This document shows positions 8,893 through 19,482 of a stretch of DNA of 64,000 nucleotides, in pieces. The DNA is from AWTP1-13 sp050248715 (GTDB taxonomy: Bacteria; Pseudomonadota; Alphaproteobacteria; Rhizobiales; Hyphomicrobiaceae): NCBI GenBank assembly GCA_050248715.1, contig JBFWRV010000004.1:89627-153626 (forward strand). The letters run 5' to 3'. The translations under genes and the position numbers were made by a program. The notes below the pieces were generated by a model. The model did not search any database and was not told the origin of the DNA. It saw nothing but the letters and a program-made list of their open reading frames with translations. Numbering within the stretch: the stretch's first letter is position 1; every line of letters begins with the position of its first letter.

Positions 8893-8945
8893 GCATCGCA
8901 CCCGGCATCTGCCCCGTTGCCGCGTGACCCGGCGCCGCGGCCAGT

Positions 8946-8975
8946 CTATCGTGCGCGCCAGCGCGCGCACGATAG
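8946..8975. promoter_or_regulatory. Strong 13-bp hairpin just upstream of the threonine-aldolase-like gene
   Basis: Perfect inverted repeat of 13 bp (arms 8946-8958 and 8963-8975) around a four-base CAGC loop. It ends 17 bases before the ATG at 8993. No T-run follows in either direction, so it is not a textbook Rho-independent terminator. It could end or stabilise the upstream transcript or shield the ribosome site of the gene at 8993. Confidence 0.5.
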
Positions 8976-8992
8976 TGGTGCCGAGGCCGAAC

Positions 8993-10036
8993 ATGCCCCA
9001 GCAATTTGCGTCCGACAACAATGCGGGCCTCTGCCCCGAAGCGCTCGAAGCGCTCATTCGCGCCAATGCCGAGGGACATGTTACCGGCTACGGCGACGAT
9101 CCCTGGACGGGGAAGGCATGCGCGCGGCTGCGCGAATTGTTCGAGACGGATGCCGAGGTGTTCTTCGTCTTCAACGGTACGGCCGCCAACGCGCTGGCGC
9201 TGGCGCAGATTTGCAGGCCCTATCATGCCATCGTCGCGCATGCGCTGAGCCACATCGAGGAGGACGAGGCCGGCGCGCCTGGGTTGCTCGCCGGCGGCGC
9301 CAAGATCGTCACGGCCGATACGCCGCTGGCGAAGCTGACGCCGAAGGCCGTCGATGCGATCGCCGCCAAGGGCCGTGGCGTCCACCACGTGAAGCCACGC
9401 GCCCTGTCGCTGACCGAGGCCACCGAACTTGGCACCGTCTACAACGCGGCCGAGGTTGGCGCCCTGGTGGAGGTCGCGCGACGGCACGGCCTCAAGGTGC
9501 ACATGGACGGGGCCCGCTTCGCCAACGCCGTCGCCCACCTCGGCTGCGCGCCTGCCGATCTTTCCTGGCGCCTGGGCGTCGACGTGCTGTGCTTGGGCGG
9601 CGTCAAGAACGGGCTGGCGGTCGGAGAGGCCGTCCTGTTCTTCGACCGTGCTTTGGCCGCCGAGTTCGAGTGGCGCGTCAAGCAGGCGGGGCATCTCAAC
9701 TCCAAGATGCGGCTGGTTACGGCGCCCTGGCTGGCGCTCGTTGAGGACGGGCTCTGGCTTCGCAACGCACGCCACGCCAACAAGATGGCACAGCGCCTGT
9801 GGCAACGTGTCGAAGGTCTCGATGGGGTGCGCCTGATCGCGCCGGTCGAGTCGAACGGCGTGTTCGTGGATCTGCCGGCGACGGTGCAGGCGCGCCTGCG
9901 CGATCAAGGCTGGCGCTTCTACACCTTTCTCGGCGATACCGGCTGCCGCCTCATGTGCGCCTGGGACACGACGCCCGAGACGGTCGATCGCTTCGCCGAC
10001 GATATCGCAAGCGCCGTGGCCCGAGCACGGGCCTAG
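8993..10036 (+). CDS. ltaE: Low-specificity threonine-aldolase-like PLP enzyme (beta-eliminating lyase family)
   Basis: 347 residues from the ATG at 8993, the family length; an in-frame start at 8924 lies inside the upstream hairpin. SDNNAG at 7-12 is the N-terminal signature. The fold-type I PLP site is visible: Asp172 in HMDGARFANA pairs with the pyridine nitrogen and Lys205 in LGGVKNGL forms the Schiff base. The enzyme would cleave threonine or allo-threonine to glycine and acetaldehyde in the cytosol. The GGVKNG lysine context differs from the SxSKG of many threonine aldolases, so another beta-hydroxy amino acid is possible. Confidence 0.85.
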   Translation: MPQQFASDNNAGLCPEALEALIRANAEGHVTGYGDDPWTGKACARLRELFETDAEVFFVFNGTAANALALAQICRPYHAIVAHALSHIEEDEAGAPGLLAGGAKIVTADTPLAKLTPKAVDAIAAKGRGVHHVKPRALSLTEATELGTVYNAAEVGALVEVARRHGLKVHMDGARFANAVAHLGCAPADLSWRLGVDVLCLGGVKNGLAVGEAVLFFDRALAAEFEWRVKQAGHLNSKMRLVTAPWLALVEDGLWLRNARHANKMAQRLWQRVEGLDGVRLIAPVESNGVFVDLPATVQARLRDQGWRFYTFLGDTGCRLMCAWDTTPETVDRFADDIASAVARARA

Positions 10037-10074
10037 GGAACGCGCCCCCCGCAACCGCTCGGAATGAGCCAGCC

Positions 10075-10833
10075 ATGCCCCGCCAATATCGCGTAGTTCT
10101 TGCTGCCGCCGCGGCGCTGATGCTCGCTGCGTCTCCCGGCATTGGGCGGGCCGGCGAACTCAAGCTGATCGGCGTGAACGCTCTCAAGGAGCCGCTCGTG
10201 GAGTTGACATCGGCCTTCGAGAAATCGAGCGGGCACAAGACCACGCTGGCCTGGGGCGGCACCGAAGCGATCACGAGACGGGTAAGTGAAGGCGAAGCGG
10301 CTGACGTCGTGATCATCGCTGCCCCAAACATCGACAGGCTCATCGCTGAGGGCAAGCTGGCGATCGCAAGCCGCGCGGACGTCGCCAGGGTCGGCGTCGG
10401 CATGGCGGTGCGCGCCGGGCAGCCCAAACCCGACATCTCCTCGGCAGAGGCCGTGAAGCAAGCCGTGCTGGCGGCGAAGTCGATCGCCTACTCGACGGGG
10501 CCCAGCGGGTTTTACGTCGCCGAGCTGTTCAAGAAGATGGGGATCGCCGATCTCATCGCGGGCAAGCTGCGGCAGCCGCCATCGGGCGCCCAGATCAGCG
10601 ACCTGCCGGCGCGCGGGGAGGCAGATTTCGGCTTTCAGCAGATCAGCGAGCTGTTGCACAGGTCAGGCATCGACTACGTCGGCCCGTTGCCGCCAGACAT
10701 CCAGAATATCACGATCTACGCTGCGGGATTGGGCCGCGCGGCGGCACCGGAAGCGAAGGCACTGGTGGAGTTTCTCACGGAGCCGGCCGCTGCACCGATC
10801 CTGCGCAAGACCGGCCTGGAGCCACCCGGCTAA
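10075..10833 (+). CDS. ModA-like periplasmic substrate-binding protein
   Basis: 252 residues from the ATG at 10075. A signal peptide spans about 1-26, ending near GRA. The mature protein begins ELKLIGVNALKEPLVELTSAFE and continues AWGGTEAITRRVSEGEAADVVI, the layout of the ModA/molybdate-type solute-binding fold (type II, COG0725). No permease or ATPase genes are adjacent, so it is an orphan binding protein. Many such ModA-like orphans bind other oxyanions or organic acids. The ligand cannot be assigned. It follows the threonine-aldolase-like gene by 38 bases and may be co-transcribed. Confidence 0.75.
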   Translation: MPRQYRVVLAAAAALMLAASPGIGRAGELKLIGVNALKEPLVELTSAFEKSSGHKTTLAWGGTEAITRRVSEGEAADVVIIAAPNIDRLIAEGKLAIASRADVARVGVGMAVRAGQPKPDISSAEAVKQAVLAAKSIAYSTGPSGFYVAELFKKMGIADLIAGKLRQPPSGAQISDLPARGEADFGFQQISELLHRSGIDYVGPLPPDIQNITIYAAGLGRAAAPEAKALVEFLTEPAAAPILRKTGLEPPG

Positions 10834-11124
10834 AGCAGCATTCGAGCCGATGGGTGGAAGGAAAATCAGGGGTCCGGTCTACCGTGCTCGGCTCTGCCTT
10901 GCGAGCATAGCTGGGCAGCGTCGCCGAAAAATGCACAACACGTTGATAAAACGATAAAAATTGGACGGGACAGGTCTGCCGCAAGGGTAGCTTTGATAGG
11001 CGATTGCGGGTAATCTTGTCAGCCTGCGGCGAGCGGCTTGCGAGGCCCGCTGAGCAGCAGCCTGCAAGAGGCCTGGCCGATACCGGCCCCGGCCCCGTTT
11101 CATAAGCAACCGAGAGATACCCAA
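10834..11124. other. gyrA upstream region
   Basis: 291 bases without a convincing gene. An AT-rich patch at about 10928-10968, with TTGATA at about 10942, stands out from the GC-rich surroundings and is the likeliest place for a gyrA promoter. A matching -10 hexamer at good spacing was not clear. No recognised riboswitch or operator. Confidence 0.4.
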
Positions 11125-14008
<2,884 letters not shown>

Positions 14009-14031
<23 letters not shown>

Positions 14032-14830
14032 TGATGCAGCGCGGGCGCTGATGCACCACAGGATCGTCGGCAATGGTGCGCCGCCGATCGTGTTCGTGCA
14101 TGGCTTTGCCTGCAGCCATGTCGATTGGCAGGCGCAGGTCGCGCACTTTTCTCCGGCGCATACGACGGTCGCGGTGGATCTGCCGGGCCACGGCGCGAGC
14201 AAGGCCCCGGCCGAGCGCTGCAACGTGGCGCTCTACGGCAAGGACGTGGCGACACTGTTGGGGGCGCTGGCTCTACCGCCGGCTGTCCTCGTCGGCCACA
14301 GCATGGGCTGCCGTGTCGTGCTCGAGGCAGCCCAGCACGTCCCAGACCGCGTTGCGGCGGTCGTGCTGGTGGACGGCAGCCAGTTTGCACCGGCAATGCT
14401 CCAGGTGATCGAGGATCGCCTTGCCGCCGGCGAGTACCAGCCGCTGGTGCGCGGCATGTTCGAGCAGATGTTCACGCGGCGCAGCGCGCCGGCGACGGTC
14501 GCCGCCGGGCTCGAACGGGCGTTGGCGTTGCCCGAGGACGTCGGCAAGGCGGCCCTGGTGTCACTCGTGCGCTACGATCTGGAGCGGCTGGATACGGTGC
14601 TCGGGCTTACGACGAAGCCCCTGTTAGCGCTGCAGACCACATTCACCAATGCCAGGCGCGAGCGCGAAATCCTGAAGTCCGGGCAGACCACACCGTTCCT
14701 GGATTTCGTACGCGCGAAGGTGCCGGCCGCCCGCGTCGAGATCATCCCCGATACCGGCCACTTCCCCCAACTCGACGCGCCCGAGGAAACGAACCGTATC
14801 CTGGCGAGCTTTGTGGCGGCGGTGGCGTAG
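14009..14830 (+). CDS. Alpha/beta hydrolase (serine type)
   Basis: 273 residues. Fold motifs: FVHGFACSHVDW from residue 29, VDLPGHGAS at 56-64, and the nucleophile elbow VGHSMG with Ser98. GHFPQLDAPEE contains the catalytic histidine near the C-terminus. It resembles esterase or C-C hydrolase family members; the substrate is unknown. The ATG lies inside the last codons of gyrA, overlapping by 23 bases, so translation is probably coupled to gyrA. That placement is unusual, because gyrA of this group is often followed by coaD. Confidence 0.8.
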
Positions 14831-14865
14831 CGCCCGCGATCACGCACAGCCGCAGGGCACAAGAA

Positions 14866-14884
14866 GGCGAAGCCGCACTTCGCC
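14866..14884. terminator. Hairpin between convergent genes
   Basis: Perfect 7-bp stem GGCGAAG / CTTCGCC around a five-base loop. It lies 35 bases after the hydrolase stop and before the convergent phosphoesterase stop at 14940. There is no T-run, so it is a terminator candidate only by position. Confidence 0.35.
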
Positions 14885-14939
14885 GAGTTGCCGGAAAAGT
14901 TCGGGGCAATGCGCTTCGCTTTTGCGCCTTACGGTCGGC

Positions 14940-15731
14940 TCAGGCTGCGATCGCGTCCCGCGCCAGCCGCTGGATCACCCGCAGCTGGCCGTCGAGCGTC
15001 TCGATGATGGCCGTGCAGCTTTCGACCCAGTCGCCGCAGTTGAGATAGTGCACCTCGCCGATCCTGCGGTCGGCGGCGTGATGGATATGACCGCAGATGA
15101 TGCCGTCGACGTTGCGGCGCCCGGCCTCCGTCGCCACGGCCTCCTCGAAGGCGCCGATGAAGGCGACGGCCGACTTCACCCGGCCCTTCAGGTAGGCCGA
15201 CAGCGACCAGTAGCCCAGCCCCAGGCGCCGCCGCAGCCAGTTGAGCGGATTGTTCAGCCAAAGCGCCAACTCGTAGCTGCGGTCGCCCAGGAAGGCGAGC
15301 CACCTGGCGGCGCGGACGACCACGTCGAACTCATCGCCGTGCATCACCAGATACCGGCGCCCGCGCGCGGTGGTGTGCACGGCATCCCGGTGTATCTCGA
15401 TGCCGCCGAACTGCAGGCCGATGTAGTCGCGCAGGGCTTCGTCGTGGTTGCCGGGGATGTAGATCAGGCGCGTTCCCTTGCGCACGCGGCGCATCAGCTT
15501 CTGCAGCACATCATTGTGCGACTGTGCCCAGTGCGGGCCTCGCTGCACCTTCCAGAAGTCGATGATGTCGCCGACGAGATAGATCGAGTCGGCGTCATAC
15601 TGCGCGAGGAACAGCAGCAGCTGCTCGGTCTGCGCCGTGCGGGTGCCGAGGTGGACATCCGAGATGAAAAGCGTCCGCACCCGTGTACGGAATTTCGCCC
15701 GGACTGTCGGATCTTCCAGCGAGGCCGTCAT
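14940..15731 (-). CDS. UDP-2,3-diacylglucosamine diphosphatase-like metallophosphoesterase
   Basis: 263 residues from the ATG at 15731; a GTG at 15758 in frame is an alternative. The calcineurin-type metal motifs are complete: DVHLG at 25-29, GDIIDFW from 54, GNHD at 94-97, HGDEFD at 131-136 and GHIHHA near 226. The spacing and DVHLG/GDxxDxW pattern match the LpxH group, which removes UMP from UDP-2,3-diacylglucosamine in lipid A synthesis. Divergent LpxH-like paralogues exist in alphaproteobacteria, which mostly use LpxI for the lipid A step. The metallophosphoesterase call is firm and the lipid A role is inferred. Confidence 0.8.
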   Translation of the reverse strand: MTASLEDPTVRAKFRTRVRTLFISDVHLGTRTAQTEQLLLFLAQYDADSIYLVGDIIDFWKVQRGPHWAQSHNDVLQKLMRRVRKGTRLIYIPGNHDEALRDYIGLQFGGIEIHRDAVHTTARGRRYLVMHGDEFDVVVRAARWLAFLGDRSYELALWLNNPLNWLRRRLGLGYWSLSAYLKGRVKSAVAFIGAFEEAVATEAGRRNVDGIICGHIHHAADRRIGEVHYLNCGDWVESCTAIIETLDGQLRVIQRLARDAIAA

Positions 15732-15844
15732 GGCCGCAGCCAACCGGATTCGCGTCACAGGCGTGTGACAAGCGGGTTGCTGGGCCTAACGGCAAGAAAG
15801 GAGCGTCCGGATGCATGCCCCGGCCGCCCCTTTGAGAGCCAAAT

Positions 15845-16111
15845 TCACTTCTTGTTGCGGGCATCCAGGCACTTGCCGCCCTTGCGGTACATGTACGTGC
15901 CGCAGCTCTTTCCGGCCTTCTTGGCCTTCTTCTTCCCCTTCTTCTTTTTGCCCTTCTTGGCCTTCTTCTTTGCCTGCACGAGTTCGATCGAATTCTCGCT
16001 GCCGGGCTGCGAGCTCGGGCCCAGGGTCGCTGCTTGCAACTGCGGCAGCGGCGAGAAAGCAATGGCAATCGCCATCGCCAGCATTGCCACAAGGGTCTTT
16101 TTGATAGTCAT
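15845..16111 (-). CDS. Small secreted lysine-rich protein
   Basis: 88 residues from the ATG at 16111, with GGAGG five bases upstream. A signal peptide spans residues 1-27 and ends at LQA. The mature protein has a run made almost only of Lys, Gly and Ala (KKKAKKGKKKKGKKKAKK) and then a short tail with two cysteines (GKSCGTYMYRKGGKCLDAR) that could form a disulphide. Similar short Lys-rich exported proteins with a GTYMY...CLDAR tail occur in Hyphomicrobium relatives, from memory. A role in binding anionic surface polymers or nucleic acid is conceivable but unproven. Confidence 0.75.
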   Translation of the reverse strand: MTIKKTLVAMLAMAIAIAFSPLPQLQAATLGPSSQPGSENSIELVQAKKKAKKGKKKKGKKKAKKAGKSCGTYMYRKGGKCLDARNKK

Positions 16112-16358
16112 GATGCCTCCGCGATCAGGTCTGACAGAAACCGCGCCAAGAAGACGCGTCCGGACAATTTCGCGGCGCCAAGATGAACGCGAGATGAGCA
16201 AGACGAGGCACACGACCCAGGCCTTGGCCGAATGCGCAACGCGGTTAACCGCGTCGGGCTCGGCAGAAACAGGCGAGGCGATGCAACTAGGGAAACGCGT
16301 GCCGGTGGTGCGCCGAGCGCATTAACGACGTTTCGCAGCGATTGTCGGCCCGTCTTGG
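16112..16358. other. Intergenic region
   Basis: 247 bases upstream of the lysine-rich protein gene and downstream of the zinc-ribbon gene, both reading leftwards. No gene is supported. The A-rich run read on the minus strand at about 16381-16393 belongs to the zinc-ribbon coding end. Confidence 0.4.
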
Positions 16359-16598
16359 TCAGTACCGTGCGGACCTGGCCAGATTTTTTCTTTTTCTGAG
16401 AGGGGCGCATTGCGCCAATGAGCAGCTGCCGCGCCAAACGATCATCAGCCTCGGTATGAGACCGCTGCGGGTGTAGTCCTCGACGACGTTGCCACACACG
16501 TCGCACTCGTAGATGGCCTGATCCGCGTTGCGCCACGTCTTGTACTCGAATGTGCGCTCATAGCGCGAAGAGCAGACCTTGCATTTAACCCTATCCAC
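16359..16598 (-). CDS. Small zinc-ribbon-like protein, hypothetical
   Basis: 79 residues from the GTG at 16598, which has a good GGAGG five bases upstream. An ATG at 16610 overlaps that Shine-Dalgarno and would add four residues. Two CxxC pairs (CKVC near residue 6 and CDVC near 39) are spaced as in a zinc ribbon. YTRSGLIPRLMIVWRG follows, then a basic tail. Function unknown; a nucleic-acid-binding or regulatory role is typical of such ribbons. The coding evidence is the cysteine pattern and the ribosome site. Confidence 0.6.
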   Translation of the reverse strand: MDRVKCKVCSSRYERTFEYKTWRNADQAIYECDVCGNVVEDYTRSGLIPRLMIVWRGSCSLAQCAPLRKRKNLARSARY

Positions 16599-16753
16599 AA
16601 AGACCTCCATCCGCGCTGCAGGGCGCCGCGAGGTGGATTTTCCAGCAGCCGCGTGGACGTCAGGTGAACCGATGAAAGCGAATTTTAATAAAGACCTCGG
16701 GCATGCCTGACCGGAAGGGTCATCGCCAAGGGAGGCGCCAAGACGGAGAGCGC

Positions 16754-17677
16754 CTATTGCTGGGCCCTCCAGCATGCGAGGATCTCGGCCCCGGTTGCAG
16801 ACCACACACCGCCACGACGCAGCATGAGGTCCAGCACCTGCTCCACGGCGGCGATGCGATGCGGCACGCCGCTGATCCACGGCCGGAGCGACAGGGCTAC
16901 GATCCGCCCGCCGCTGGTCGCCGCCTCGCGGTAGAGCAGCTCGAAATGGTCCATCACCTGCTCGACGAACTGCGCCGGCTTGTATTTGTAGAAATGGAAG
17001 ATCTGCAGGTCGCTGATCTCGTAGGCGTGCGGCATGGCCCAGATCGGGCCCGCCTTGGTCTCCAGCTGATAGGGCATATCGTCATTGACCCAGTCGCAGA
17101 CATGGTCGCAGCCTTCGGCGGCGACGAGGTCGAGCGTATCGTGGGTTTCGGAGTGGGCGGGCGAGTACCAGCCTTTGACCGGCTGGCCGGAAAGCCTGCG
17201 TAGCGTGGAGAGGGAATGCTTGACCCACTCCTGCTCGACTTCCCGCCCGACACCCGTCGCGTGAATGTGATTCATGTCGATGCCGTGCGCGAGGAGCTCG
17301 AAGTCGAGTCGGTTCACCTCGTGCAGCACATGCGGATAGCGCTCGGCGAGTCGTGCGGACATCGCAACCGAGGCCTTGAGCCCGCGCGCCTCCAGCGCCC
17401 GAAAGATGCGCGCGAAACCGACGCGATTGCCGTAGTCGCGCAACGTGTAGTTCCAATAGTCGGGGTACGGCCGCTCCAGGCCGCCGGGCGGCTTCACCCC
17501 CTTGGGCGCCATGTCGAGGGGGAAGAACTCGAGCGTCGGCACGATCCAGAGCGCAATGCGCGCCTGTTCGGGCCAGACCGCGGGCTTGCGCTTGAAGAGG
17601 TTGGAATGGGCGTAGCGGCCATGATCCATGCCCGGACGCCGGAAGGGGTAGTCGAAATAGCCGGGTGGCAGGTTCAT
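16754..17677 (-). CDS. Polysaccharide-deacetylase-fold hydrolase (PuuE-like), copy 1
   Basis: 307 residues. The NodB-type fold is recognisable from WIVPTLEFF near residue 44, DYGNRVG at about 81, HGIDMNH at about 131, the metal-site SPAHSETHDTLDLVAAEG region, and ALSLRPWISGVPHR near 264. This subgroup (COG0726, related to allantoinase PuuE) usually hydrolyses C-N bonds in small cyclic or acylated amides rather than chitin. It has no signal peptide and so is cytosolic. The stop of the neighbouring deacetylase gene lies three bases upstream of its start, so the two are co-transcribed and may form a heteromer or act successively. Confidence 0.8.
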   Translation of the reverse strand: MNLPPGYFDYPFRRPGMDHGRYAHSNLFKRKPAVWPEQARIALWIVPTLEFFPLDMAPKGVKPPGGLERPYPDYWNYTLRDYGNRVGFARIFRALEARGLKASVAMSARLAERYPHVLHEVNRLDFELLAHGIDMNHIHATGVGREVEQEWVKHSLSTLRRLSGQPVKGWYSPAHSETHDTLDLVAAEGCDHVCDWVNDDMPYQLETKAGPIWAMPHAYEISDLQIFHFYKYKPAQFVEQVMDHFELLYREAATSGGRIVALSLRPWISGVPHRIAAVEQVLDLMLRRGGVWSATGAEILACWRAQQ

Positions 17678-17680
17678 GGC

Positions 17681-18595
17681 TTACCCCTTCTTGCCCGCAG
17701 CGATCGCGGCGGCGAACGCATCGTAATGGTGCGCGAGGTAATGGCTCGCAATCTCGCGGCCCGTCGCCAGCCAGACCTTGTCGTGGGACGTGATGTAGTC
17801 GAGCGCCTCCTCGAACTGCTTCATCCGGTGAGGCTGGCCGATCAGGAACGGATGCAGCGGCAGGCACATCACCTGGCCGTTTTCGCCCCCCTCCATATAG
17901 AGCCGATCGAATTGGGCCTTGATCGCATCGGTGTAGTCGCGTGGCGTGCAGTTGCCCTGGAAAAGGGTCGTGAAATCGTTGATCTCCAGCGAGTAGGGGA
18001 TGCTGACCAGGCGCCCTCCGGAGACGTTGACGGGCATCGGCTGATCATCGTGGAAGAGATCGAGCGTGTAGGTGATACCGGCCTCTGCCAGCAGGTCCAT
18101 GGTGCGCTCGGTCAGCGTCAGCGCCGGCGCGAGCCAGCCCGCAAGCTCCTGGCCCGACCATTTGCGGATCGATGCCTTCACGTCATCGATGAAGGCCCGC
18201 TCCTGGTCCTCGCTCATGTTGTAGGTGTAGCGGGTGTTGTAGACCCCGTGGGAGAAGAACTCCCAGCCGCGCTCCCGGCAGGCGGCGGCGATGTCGGGGA
18301 AGTGATCGCAGACCGCTACGTTGAGCGAGATGCTGCCGCGCACGCCATAGCGATCCATCGCCTTCATCATGCGCCAGATGCCGACGCGATTGCCGTAGTC
18401 GCGCCAGGCGTAGTGCAGCACATCCGGCACCGGGCGCGGCCATGACGTGCGAGAGGGGTTCACCGGTGGATCGAGCTCGTAGTGCTCGATGTTCGGTGCG
18501 CACCAGAAGGCGAGGCGGGCACCCCCGGGCCAGGTGATCCTGGGCCTGTCGTAGTAGGGCAGGTAGTCGTATAGCCCCGGATCCTCTGCGCGCAT
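17681..18595 (-). CDS. Polysaccharide-deacetylase-fold hydrolase (PuuE-like), copy 2
   Basis: 304 residues from the ATG at 18595, with GCGAGG just upstream; an in-frame start 54 bases earlier lacks one. It is homologous to the adjacent gene product: WCAPNIEHYELDPP, DYGNRVGIWRMM, FFSHGVYNTRYTY and CLPLHPFLIGQPHRM occupy equivalent positions. No signal peptide. The HP-L-GQPHR C-terminal motif is typical of the PuuE/allantoinase-like branch. It diverges from a cysteine amidohydrolase gene 119 bases away, so a shared control region and a common amide substrate are plausible. The substrate is unknown. Confidence 0.8.
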   Translation of the reverse strand: MRAEDPGLYDYLPYYDRPRITWPGGARLAFWCAPNIEHYELDPPVNPSRTSWPRPVPDVLHYAWRDYGNRVGIWRMMKAMDRYGVRGSISLNVAVCDHFPDIAAACRERGWEFFSHGVYNTRYTYNMSEDQERAFIDDVKASIRKWSGQELAGWLAPALTLTERTMDLLAEAGITYTLDLFHDDQPMPVNVSGGRLVSIPYSLEINDFTTLFQGNCTPRDYTDAIKAQFDRLYMEGGENGQVMCLPLHPFLIGQPHRMKQFEEALDYITSHDKVWLATGREIASHYLAHHYDAFAAAIAAGKKG

Positions 18596-18714
18596 CGCCT
18601 CGCTCCCTGTCCGGCCGATCGTGGTCGGGCACCCATTCTTACCGCACATGACCGTGCCGCGCAGCTTCGTGGTAGGCTGCGGCCTCGGCTCGGCAAGGAA
18701 GGGACTCCCCCGCC

Positions 18715-19389
18715 ATGGAACTCTCCAACAAGACTGCGCGGCAGTTGTTTGCGGAGATCAAGGAAAAGCCGACCCGTGCCCGCTTCGGGTTCGGCCGCAA
18801 GCCGGCGCTCGTCAATATCGACCTGCAAAAGGCCTACACCGCAGTCGGCGAGTTCGCGACCGCCTACGAGACCGATCCCAAGCAGCTTGCTTACGTCAAT
18901 GATCTCGCCGAGCTTGCGCGCGGGAAGGGACTGCCCGTCGTGTGGACCTACGTCGCCTACATGGATTCGGGAGAGGATTGCGGGGTCTGGGGAACGCGCT
19001 CCAACACGCCGGACTCGCTACAGAACATCAAGGTGGGCTCGCGCCGCTCCGAGTTCGACGATCGCCTCTTCATCGACTCCCGCCGCGACATCATCATCAA
19101 CAAGCGCATGGCGTCGGCTTTCCACGAAACGAATCTCGCCTCGCTGCTCACCTTCCATCGCTGCGACACGCTCATCGTCACGGGCGGCTCGACATCGGGA
19201 TGTGTTCGCGCAACCGTCGTGGACAGCCTCTCGCACAGCTATCGCACGATCGTTCCCGAGGAATGCGTCGCCGACAAGCATGAAAGCCCGCATTTCGCCA
19301 ATCTCTATGACATGGCCGTGAAGTACGCCGACGTCGTGCCGGTGGCGGAGGTGATCACCTATCTGCGCGCCTACGAGGGGCCAAACTGA
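18715..19389 (+). CDS. Isochorismatase-family cysteine amidohydrolase (N-carbamoylsarcosine amidase-like)
   Basis: 224 residues. The Asp-Lys-Cys triad of the family is present: Asp36 in LVNIDLQKAY, Lys130 in IINKRMASAF, and Cys163 in TGGSTSGCVRATVVD, the last with the usual cis-peptide neighbourhood. The N-carbamoylsarcosine amidase and maleamate amidase branches share the TSGCVRAT motif. It would release ammonia from an amide or carbamoyl group in the cytosol. Divergence from two deacetylase-fold amide hydrolases points to a shared catabolic route. The precise substrate is not fixed by sequence. Confidence 0.85.
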   Translation: MELSNKTARQLFAEIKEKPTRARFGFGRKPALVNIDLQKAYTAVGEFATAYETDPKQLAYVNDLAELARGKGLPVVWTYVAYMDSGEDCGVWGTRSNTPDSLQNIKVGSRRSEFDDRLFIDSRRDIIINKRMASAFHETNLASLLTFHRCDTLIVTGGSTSGCVRATVVDSLSHSYRTIVPEECVADKHESPHFANLYDMAVKYADVVPVAEVITYLRAYEGPN

Positions 19390-19482
19390 TAAAGGCGCAC
19401 GCGACCCGCTTCTGAGGGCTTAGTGGACAGTCCGGTAATGTCTCTTGCGGCGAACCCTGGAGTCGGGCCGGAGCGACGGCGG

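Noticed and set aside
8657..10054. 465-codon minus-strand frame across the threonine-aldolase-like gene
   Set aside because: Low-complexity shadow; the plus strand carries the PLP lysine and other motifs.
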